DNA of 64,000 bases, taken from positions 2,170,001 to 2,234,000 of the forward strand of contig NZ_LQBO01000001.1 of assembly GCF_001507555.1 (NCBI RefSeq), in the 5' to 3' direction. Positions within the stretch are counted from its first letter, which is position 1. Each line of letters begins with the position of its first letter. Both the position numbers and the translations under genes were made by a program. Below the pieces are notes generated by a model that searched no databases, was not told where the DNA came from, and saw only the letters and a list, made by a program, of their open reading frames with translations. The DNA comes from Thiomicrospira sp. XS5 (GTDB lineage: Bacteria > Pseudomonadota > Gammaproteobacteria > Thiomicrospirales > Thiomicrospiraceae). Shown piece after piece: positions 57,461 to 64,000 of the stretch.

Positions 57461-58456
57461 ATGGACATCCTTACCCCCAAAACACAATCACACGCCCACC
57501 TAAAAACGATCCGCATCGGCGCGCTTATTCGCCGTTATCTCGGTATCCGAGAAGCCGGCAGCAGCCACTCCGAAAAGCTGATTTCAGGCCTGGGCGGTTT
57601 TCTGGCGATTATGGTCATCCTGCTGATCAGCCATCGCTTTTTGGCGCTACCGGATGCGTTGGCCGTGGTCGCTTCCATGGGCGCCTCGGCCGTTTTGTTG
57701 TTTGCTGTGCCGCATGGCCCGTTATCTCAACCCTGGCCGTTAATCGGCGGGAATGTCATTTCGGCTTTTATTGGCGTGAGCTGTGCCCTCTTGATTGACC
57801 CGCCCATTCTCGCCGCCAGCGTCGCCGTCGGCGCGTCCATCACGGCCATGTATTATTTAAAATGCATTCATCCGCCAGGCGGCGCCACCGCCTTGACCGC
57901 CGTGATCGGCGGCGAGAGTATTCATGCGCTGGGCTATGAATTCTTGTTAACGCCGGTGCTGCTGAATGGGCTCTCGATTTTAGCGATGGCCGTGTTGTTC
58001 AATGCGTTCTTTCATTGGCGTCGTTATCCGGCTTATTGGCACCAACAACAGGCCGAACCTCAGCCCGTGGCGCAGGACGGCTTTTCCCACAGCGATTTTT
58101 TAAAGGCTCTAAAGGAAATCGATTCGTTCGTGGACATCAATGAATACGATTTACGGCGCATCCTAGCGTTAGTCGGAACCCCGAACACCCACCTTTCGTC
58201 GTCGGACATCGAGCTTGGCCGAGTCTACAGCAACGGCTTGATTGGGCGGGATTGGTCGATGCGCCAAATCATTGATGAATCTGGAAGTGATGACCCGGAC
58301 AAGGACTTTGTGATCTTCAAACAAATTGCCGGACAGGAACGCAAAACCACCGACTGCGTGACGCGCCAGGAATTTGCGGATTGGGCGAAATACGAAATGG
58401 TCAAGGAAAATGGTCTTTGGCACCGAAAAACCGGGCCGGAAACCCATCACGATTAA
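57461..58456 (+). CDS. HPP family membrane protein with C-terminal CBS-like region
   Basis: The start at 57461 (MDILTPKTQSH) has AGGGA six bases upstream. The 331-residue protein has an HPP domain with four transmembrane segments, including ASMGASAVLLFAVPHGPLSQPWPLIGGN in part near residue 75 and the signature CIHPPGGATAL near 136. A soluble C-terminal part of about 120 residues follows (FVDINEYDLRRILAL). HPP proteins include a cyanobacterial and plastid nitrite transporter, but many are uncharacterised. It is divergent from the modE gene, so a link to molybdate-dependent nitrate metabolism is possible but unproven. Confidence 0.8.
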   Translation: MDILTPKTQSHAHLKTIRIGALIRRYLGIREAGSSHSEKLISGLGGFLAIMVILLISHRFLALPDALAVVASMGASAVLLFAVPHGPLSQPWPLIGGNVISAFIGVSCALLIDPPILAASVAVGASITAMYYLKCIHPPGGATALTAVIGGESIHALGYEFLLTPVLLNGLSILAMAVLFNAFFHWRRYPAYWHQQQAEPQPVAQDGFSHSDFLKALKEIDSFVDINEYDLRRILALVGTPNTHLSSSDIELGRVYSNGLIGRDWSMRQIIDESGSDDPDKDFVIFKQIAGQERKTTDCVTRQEFADWAKYEMVKENGLWHRKTGPETHHD

Positions 58457-58494
58457 TCGGCCGGCCTCGCCAACAGGCAAAGCGCGCATATATC

Positions 58495-58520
58495 AAATAC
58501 CGCCAGGCCTGGCGGTATTT
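58495..58520. terminator. 26-bp perfect palindrome centred on CCAGGCCTGG between convergent genes
   Basis: Thirteen bases on each side are fully complementary (core at 58503-58512), ending in AAAT/ATTT. It sits between the HPP gene (ending 58456) and coaD (ending 58527), exactly where a bidirectional terminator is expected. Confidence 0.75.
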
Positions 58521-58526
58521 ACAACC

Positions 58527-59036
<510 letters not shown>

Positions 59037-59082
59037 CTATTCTACTTGAGATGCGACTTGGGTTCCATGCCAAATCCAGAGG

Positions 59083-62000
59083 TTATGTTTTTTTGCATTC
59101 CGGGGCCTCTTCCCATTCACAGACCCAATCCGGCAAAGCCTCCGGCACCATCGGCTTAGCAATCGCATAGCCTTGAACCAACTCACAGCCCATCTTCAGT
59201 AACGCTTCAAAATGCGCCTCGGTTTCCACGCCTTCGGCAATCACTTCTCGGCTAAAGGCTTGGGCCAGTTTGAGAATGCCGTCGACAATGGCCCGGTCAT
59301 CCGGATCCACCAGCATATCACGAATAAACGTTTGATCGATTTTCACCGTTTGAGCCGGTAAGTGACGCAAATAGGTCAACGAGGAATAACCGGTTCCAAA
59401 ATCATCCAGAGCAAAATGCACCCCCAGCTCCAAACATTCGCGGATCAACAAACTGATATTAACGACGTCTTCCAAAGCACTGGTTTCCAGAATTTCCACT
59501 TCCAGCGAGAAAGGCGGCAACGCAGGGTATTGCGAAACATAGTCGCGTAAGGTTTCCATAAAATCGCGATGCTGAATGAAATAAGCGCCGATGTTGACAC
59601 TGACATTAAAGTGGAGTCCTTGTTCATGCCAAGCATTCAGCTGCTTTAAGGCTGTGCGCAACACCCATTTATCCAACTCAATGCTCAAAGGCAGGCCCTC
59701 AATGTTCGGCAAAAAATCACCGGGCAGTAAAAGCCCACGGTCTGGATACTGCCAGCGAACCAAGGCCTCCGCGCCGATGACTCGACCTTCTTTGATATTC
59801 ACTTTAGGCTGAAAATGCAGCACGAACTGGTCTTGATCAATCGCCTCGATGATTTCCTGTTGAATACGGCTTTGCGATTTCATCATGGAATCGTGACTGA
59901 CATCAAAATAGTGATAACGATTCTTGCCTTCCTGCTTGGCCTGATACATCGCTTGGTCGGCGTGCCGCATCAACTGATCCGGGTCGCCTTGGTCTTCGGG
60001 GTAGAAGGTCACGCCGATACTGGCGGACACGGTTAAAGTATGCCCCTGAACATGCACCGGGTCGGAAGCGGCTTTTAACAAACGTTCTAAAATCTCTTCG
60101 CAATCTTTAAGCGATTCCAGATTAGCCAATACGGCCACAAATTCATCTCCGCCGATGCGCGATAAGGTATCTTCTTCCCGCAGGGCAGATCGCATCCGTT
60201 TGGAAACTTCCACCAGCAGATCATCCCCGATATCATGACCAAAGGAATCATTAATGGCTTTGAACTGGTCCAGGTCAATAAACAGCACAGCCAAATAACC
60301 ACCGCGGCGGTTAATGATAAACATGGCCTGGCTCAAACGGTCGGCCAACAGCGTCCGATTCGGTAATTGCGTTAAAACGTCGTAATGCGCGATGTGCTCA
60401 AGCTGCTGTTGCTGTTCTTTCAACGAAGTGATGTCGGTAAAGAGGCCCACGTAATTCTGAATGGCGCCGTTAGCATCTTGAATGGCGCTAATGGTAATAA
60501 TTTGAGCATAAATGGAACCGTCTTTGTGACGGTTCCACATTTCACCGGTCCAGTGCCCTTTTTCAAACAGCGTTTTCCACATGGTGTTGTAAAATTCCTG
60601 CGGCTGACGACCGGAACTGAGAATGTTCGGGTTTTGGCCGATCACCTCATCGCGCTCATAACCGGTGATCAAGGTAAACCCTCGGTTGACATCGATAATA
60701 CGCCCATTTTTATCGGTAATGGTAATCCCCTCTCGGGCGTGCGTGAACACACTGGCGGCGAGGTTCAAACGGGCTTCGGCGGCACGCTTATCGGAAATAT
60801 CTTCATAAGTGATGACCAAACCATACTGAGGGTGATCCAACGGTGTGGCGTTGACATTCAACCAGGTGCTGCCGCCCGTGTGCCGAATTTCCATGACCTG
60901 ATTTTTAACGGTTGTATGATCCTGTAAAGCGCGAACACTGGCATACTCATCCGGCGGCATCGGAGTACCGTCTTCCCGATAAATCAGCCAAACATCGTCG
61001 TCATAACGCCGCGAGGTATGCTCTTCTCGAGTAAGACCGAGTAGTTTTTCCGACGCGGAATTGCACTCTAGAATATGTCCATCACGATCGGTCAGGGAAA
61101 TGCCAATCGGCAGTATTTCAAAAATGGTTCTCAACCGCTCCTCATTCATGGCAATCATATCTTCGACCTGCTTACGGTCGGAGACATCCATGTGCATCCC
61201 CACCATTCGGGTCGGATGGCCTTCATCGTCGCGCTCGACCACCTGTCCGCGCGATTCGATCCAGAGCCAGTCGTTGTCCACCGTCGCAAGTCGATACTCG
61301 ACGCTGTAGGTATCCTTATCCTCCAAATGCGCTTGCAAGCGCTCCACCGCATGACAATCATCCGGGTGCAACATCTGCCGCCATTTCTCGAAACTGACTT
61401 GAAACGCATTTTCCTTAAAACCAAGCATGGTATAAGAGCGCGCATCCCAAAGCATGACGTCATTGACGATATCCCAATCCCACTGCCCGATATTACTGGC
61501 TTCCAAAATCAGATTCAGACGCTGATCTTTTTCCGCCAGCTGACGCTCTTGACGCTTACGCAATGAGATATCCCGCGCCAGCACCACAAATTTGGGCGAT
61601 TCAGCCGCATCCAGCGGCGTTTTACGAGACACAGATAATTCGTAATAACGGCGTCCATCTGCAAAATCCAGAGCATACTGCAGCCCGAACGAATTCCCGG
61701 ACTTATAAGCATTATGCAAGGCGGTCATAATCACAATCGCCGGTTTTTCAGGCAATACCTCTTCAACTTGCTTATTTAAGAAGACGTCCGGTGACACATA
61801 CAAGTGATCCGCCTCGGACGAATGGTAACTGTGAATAACCCCGCTTAAATCGACTTCGAATAATAAATCCGGCAGTGCATCCAAGGTGGCCTTCAACTCG
61901 TTTCGAGCGGTTTCCAAGGCTTTTTGCGACGTTTTCAGTTCGGAGATATCCTGCGCCAAGCCAAGATACCCGACGACATCACCGGCTTCGTTCAAAATAT

Positions 62001-62949
62001 TCGACGTATACAAACTCACCATCAGACGAGAACCATCCTTGCGAATATAGGTCCATTCACTTTCACGGTGTTGGTTATTTTCCAATTGCTCCACAAACAC
62101 GCCAAAGCCATCCATCGGCTTCCCTAACAGCTTGGAAAGTGCCGTCTGCTGCGCCTTCACTTCCGCTTTATCGTGAAACTTAAGCGGCGTGGTTTTGCCC
62201 ACCACTTCGTCTGCCCGATACCCCAATATCTTTTCCGCACCGTGGTTGAAAGCGGTAATCACACCTTCCTTATCGGTCGCAATAATGCCAACACCGGTGG
62301 CCGCATTCATAATATTGGTCAACATCGTAGCGACATCGTTCAACGATTTTTGCAATTTTTGACGGCGATACATGAACCACAGCAACAACAGAATCAACAC
62401 CGTTTGAATCAAAATACCCGACACCAGCGTCCAAGTCTGCCGCTCATAAGACGCTTTCAGTTCCTGTCGTTGTTCATCGACCATGTTTTCAAGCCGAGTC
62501 TGGTAATGCCAAAAGTCTTCATTTTTTTCGCGCAGAGGTGTCATATCGTGAATCGTAGACAGCAGTAGGGTACGCCCATTGAAATCATAGGGTTCGGAGT
62601 GGACTTCAACCGTGCGAACCTCGTCATTCGCCAGTTTGTGCCGGAAGATAAAATAATTGCGGCCTTCGGATTTGGCCAAGCGGCGTTCTTCAGCCACCTG
62701 TTCTGGCGTCAGTTGATTGATTTGCTGAATGGTCATCCGCTGAAGCTGCGGAATGGAATAGCCGTAAAATTTGGCCGCGGCCGAATTGGCTTCAACAATT
62801 TCCCCACTACTTGGCTCAATCAACATCATGACGGAACCGCTGCCCTTAAAGAACTGTTGGAATGTCGGGTGAGCACCGGCCGCCAACGACAGTAACAACA
62901 TCCCTATCGCAAGAAATGATAAAGCAAAACGGTTGAACGACATCTGCAT
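59083..62949 (-). CDS. Multi-PAS GGDEF/EAL protein with periplasmic PAS
   Basis: The 1288-residue protein starts with a transmembrane helix (about 7-26), then a PAS-like sensor (GEIVEANSAAAKFYGYSIPQL, about 32-135) that would be periplasmic, a coiled coil, and a second helix (about 168-192). At least four cytoplasmic PAS domains follow (about 205-810), including a last one with RDEVIGQNPNILSSGRQPQEF. The GGDEF domain has SRIGGDEF near 928 with REED five residues earlier (I-site). The EAL domain has GAEALVRW near 1058, DDFGTGYSSLTYL, AEGVETE and QGYAIAKPM, all consistent with catalysis. It could make or degrade c-di-GMP in response to several signals. Confidence 0.93.
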   Translation of the reverse strand: MQMSFNRFALSFLAIGMLLLSLAAGAHPTFQQFFKGSGSVMMLIEPSSGEIVEANSAAAKFYGYSIPQLQRMTIQQINQLTPEQVAEERRLAKSEGRNYFIFRHKLANDEVRTVEVHSEPYDFNGRTLLLSTIHDMTPLREKNEDFWHYQTRLENMVDEQRQELKASYERQTWTLVSGILIQTVLILLLLWFMYRRQKLQKSLNDVATMLTNIMNAATGVGIIATDKEGVITAFNHGAEKILGYRADEVVGKTTPLKFHDKAEVKAQQTALSKLLGKPMDGFGVFVEQLENNQHRESEWTYIRKDGSRLMVSLYTSNILNEAGDVVGYLGLAQDISELKTSQKALETARNELKATLDALPDLLFEVDLSGVIHSYHSSEADHLYVSPDVFLNKQVEEVLPEKPAIVIMTALHNAYKSGNSFGLQYALDFADGRRYYELSVSRKTPLDAAESPKFVVLARDISLRKRQERQLAEKDQRLNLILEASNIGQWDWDIVNDVMLWDARSYTMLGFKENAFQVSFEKWRQMLHPDDCHAVERLQAHLEDKDTYSVEYRLATVDNDWLWIESRGQVVERDDEGHPTRMVGMHMDVSDRKQVEDMIAMNEERLRTIFEILPIGISLTDRDGHILECNSASEKLLGLTREEHTSRRYDDDVWLIYREDGTPMPPDEYASVRALQDHTTVKNQVMEIRHTGGSTWLNVNATPLDHPQYGLVITYEDISDKRAAEARLNLAASVFTHAREGITITDKNGRIIDVNRGFTLITGYERDEVIGQNPNILSSGRQPQEFYNTMWKTLFEKGHWTGEMWNRHKDGSIYAQIITISAIQDANGAIQNYVGLFTDITSLKEQQQQLEHIAHYDVLTQLPNRTLLADRLSQAMFIINRRGGYLAVLFIDLDQFKAINDSFGHDIGDDLLVEVSKRMRSALREEDTLSRIGGDEFVAVLANLESLKDCEEILERLLKAASDPVHVQGHTLTVSASIGVTFYPEDQGDPDQLMRHADQAMYQAKQEGKNRYHYFDVSHDSMMKSQSRIQQEIIEAIDQDQFVLHFQPKVNIKEGRVIGAEALVRWQYPDRGLLLPGDFLPNIEGLPLSIELDKWVLRTALKQLNAWHEQGLHFNVSVNIGAYFIQHRDFMETLRDYVSQYPALPPFSLEVEILETSALEDVVNISLLIRECLELGVHFALDDFGTGYSSLTYLRHLPAQTVKIDQTFIRDMLVDPDDRAIVDGILKLAQAFSREVIAEGVETEAHFEALLKMGCELVQGYAIAKPMVPEALPDWVCEWEEAPECKKT

Positions 62950-63046
62950 TCAATTAAGCCCTCTTGAATCCATGTCTACGGGGTCCGGCGCCTTCCATAG
63001 CGGCTTGCAGACTATGATAGCGATCTATTATGGTTTCATTCTAACC

Positions 63047-63062
63047 CAAGCCAAAAGGCTTG
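63047..63062 (-). repeat. Short hairpin between rsmD and the GGDEF/EAL gene
   Basis: CAAGCC-AAAA-GGCTTG forms a six-base stem with a four-base loop just after the rsmD stop. No T-run follows on the rsmD strand, so termination is uncertain. Confidence 0.35.
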
Positions 63063-63076
63063 CCTAAACATTTCTC

Positions 63077-63703
63077 TTAATGACGGGATACACAAAATAA
63101 ACCATAACGGACTTCGGAAGTGGTTTTCTCCCGATGACACACCCAATTCGGTGGGAGCACTGGCCAATCCAGCCCCTTCTCCTGTTCCAAATACAGCCAG
63201 GCCTGGTCGTTTTTCAGATAATGACCTGCCAATAATCGATCCACCGCCGGTTGCATCAACCCTTGATGAAACGGGGGATCCAGAAACACCACATCGAACG
63301 ATTGCTTGGCCGGTTGTTCGAGCCAAGCCAAACTGTCGGTTTGAATCACGTCCACGTGGTCAGTATTCAGAGTGGCCGCATTTTGCAAGAGCTGTGTCGC
63401 ATTCGGCTTGGACAATTCCAGAAACGTCACCGCCGACGCTCCTCGCGACAGGGCTTCAAACCCTAAGCTTCCGGTGCCCGCAAACACATCCAGACAATGC
63501 GCCCCGGGAATATCGAACTGCAACCAATTGAACAGGGTTTCCCGTACCCGGTCGCTTGTCGGGCGCAACCCTTGCGCATCCAGCACCGGCAGCTTTCGGC
63601 CGCGCCAGTCACCACCAATCAGACGAATACGGCCGGCCGCCGCAGCGGCATTTTTCGCGTTTTGTGTCGGGCGTCGCCCCTTTCCGCTTGTTCGTTTTTT
63701 CAT
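63077..63703 (-). CDS. rsmD: 16S rRNA (guanine(966)-N2)-methyltransferase RsmD
   Basis: RsmD methylates G966 of 16S rRNA. The 208-residue protein has a basic N-terminus, RIIGGDWRGRKLPVL-like sequence (RLIGGDWRGRKLPV), the RPTSDRVRETLFNWL motif, the SAM-binding LDVFAGTGSLGFEALSRGA in part, and the catalytic VFLDPPFHQG. The gene is near coaD, as often seen in gammaproteobacteria, with the large GGDEF/EAL gene in between. A CCAGGCCTGG copy lies at 63197-63206. Confidence 0.95.
   Translation of the reverse strand: MKKRTSGKGRRPTQNAKNAAAAAGRIRLIGGDWRGRKLPVLDAQGLRPTSDRVRETLFNWLQFDIPGAHCLDVFAGTGSLGFEALSRGASAVTFLELSKPNATQLLQNAATLNTDHVDVIQTDSLAWLEQPAKQSFDVVFLDPPFHQGLMQPAVDRLLAGHYLKNDQAWLYLEQEKGLDWPVLPPNWVCHREKTTSEVRYGLFCVSRH
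63197..63206. repeat. CCAGGCCTGG palindrome inside rsmD
   Basis: Exact copy, read on the minus strand as Gln-Ala-Trp in NDQAWLYLE. Confidence 0.85.
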
Positions 63704-63807
63704 AGATTGATTGACGCTTCTATGGTTCGGGTTTCAAAAAGTGCCATCATAGCGAAGTCTGCCATGGCTGTCATAAAAACCGGCGGTTTTCAAATCGAGC
63801 ATGCGAT

Positions 63808-63849
63808 TTGACACAGCCGACGGAGAAACGTTAAGGTGTTGATTCAACA
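63808..63849 (+). promoter_or_regulatory. Candidate promoter and operator before the last gene
   Basis: TTGACA (63808-63813) is a perfect -35 box, but 17 bases later only TTAAGG (63831-63836) is found as -10. Just after it is the palindrome TGTTGA-T-TCAACA (63837-63849), a possible operator. No other gene is seen in the 63704-63918 gap. Confidence 0.4.
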
Positions 63850-63918
63850 TTAAAAACAACCTTACTCTACTGGAGCCAAACGTATTTTAGCCATGGCCAC
63901 CATGCAAAGGAGGCAAGA

Positions 63919-64000
63919 ATGACACCGAGAACGATTCATCACATCACATGGACTCTCTCTCACACACTGAACCGCTCTTATGCGCGTAAAAGCCTGAAAC
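63919..64000 (+). CDS. Start of a gene running off the window, product unknown
   Basis: AGGAGG (63909-63914) is five bases before the ATG at 63919, an excellent ribosome site, and 27 codons stay open to the window end (MTPRTIHHITWTLSHTL and on). The visible part is basic with a short semi-hydrophobic stretch. The gene divergent from rsmD in related bacteria is often a zinc protease or ftsY, but nothing here confirms either. Confidence 0.6.
   Translation, partial: MTPRTIHHITWTLSHTLNRSYARKSLK

Overview
The window is a gene-dense gammaproteobacterial chromosome segment with no stretch above 300 bases lacking a gene. No rRNA, tRNA, CRISPR array, insertion sequence or prophage was recognised. Base composition looks balanced and even, with no obvious foreign island. 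Gene content suggests a motile, environmentally versatile, probably marine or halotolerant gammaproteobacterium: BCCT betaine-type transport, an Aer-like chemoreceptor, many PAS/GGDEF/EAL proteins, SrmB-like helicase, PpnN, YajQ. A Thiomicrospira/Hydrogenovibrio-type sulfur oxidiser is my guess, not something the sequence proves.

Layout. 0.1-9.7 kb: secreted SMP-30-like protein, atypical metallo-beta-lactamase-fold protein, AI-2E-family permease, ppnN, SrmB-like helicase, EI24 membrane protein, aldehyde dehydrogenase, EAL-HDOD regulator. 9.8-18.9 kb: pyrC, yidD, a ppk-ppx polyphosphate unit behind a candidate Pho box, a CysJ-like reductase, a coiled-coil membrane protein, pyrE and sixA. 18.9-31.4 kb: large Aer/CZB chemoreceptor, TSUP permease, argB, lipoprotein, EF-hand-like protein, yajQ, aminotransferase, HDOD protein, algC and dut. 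31.4-43.8 kb: ZIP permease, porin-BCCT operon, hybrid kinase plus HD-GYP response regulator, coaBC, thioesterase, radC, DUF1461 protein. 44-52.7 kb: rpmB-rpmG, NMT1/SBP/GGDEF fusion, DUF4197 protein, small ORF, mutM, lipoprotein, P-type cation ATPase. 52.8-58.5 kb: molybdate locus (modE, modA, modBC plus a TSUP gene broken by one amber codon) with a divergent HPP gene. 58.5-64 kb: coaD, a 1288-residue PAS/GGDEF/EAL protein, rsmD and the start of a further gene.

Two themes stand out. First, cyclic-di-GMP and phosphorelay signalling is dense: two active-looking GGDEF proteins, one intact and one degenerate EAL, one HD-GYP response regulator, two HDOD proteins and YajQ. Second, pyrE, argB, algC, dut, coaBC, radC, rpmB, rpmG, mutM and coaD occur in the order and mostly the orientation of a cluster known from other gammaproteobacteria, but spread over about 41 kb with unrelated genes between.

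The most unusual signal is a perfect palindromic decamer, CCAGGCCTGG. I count 15 exact copies in 64 kb, against about 0.06 expected by chance. Six are intergenic, and five of those lie at the centre of 16-28 bp perfect or nearly perfect palindromes, mostly placed like terminators. Nine are inside genes, and six of those are read in the frame Gln-Ala-Trp. It behaves like a HIP1-type or uptake-signal-type genome-wide repeat. I know of no description of it, but I could not search.
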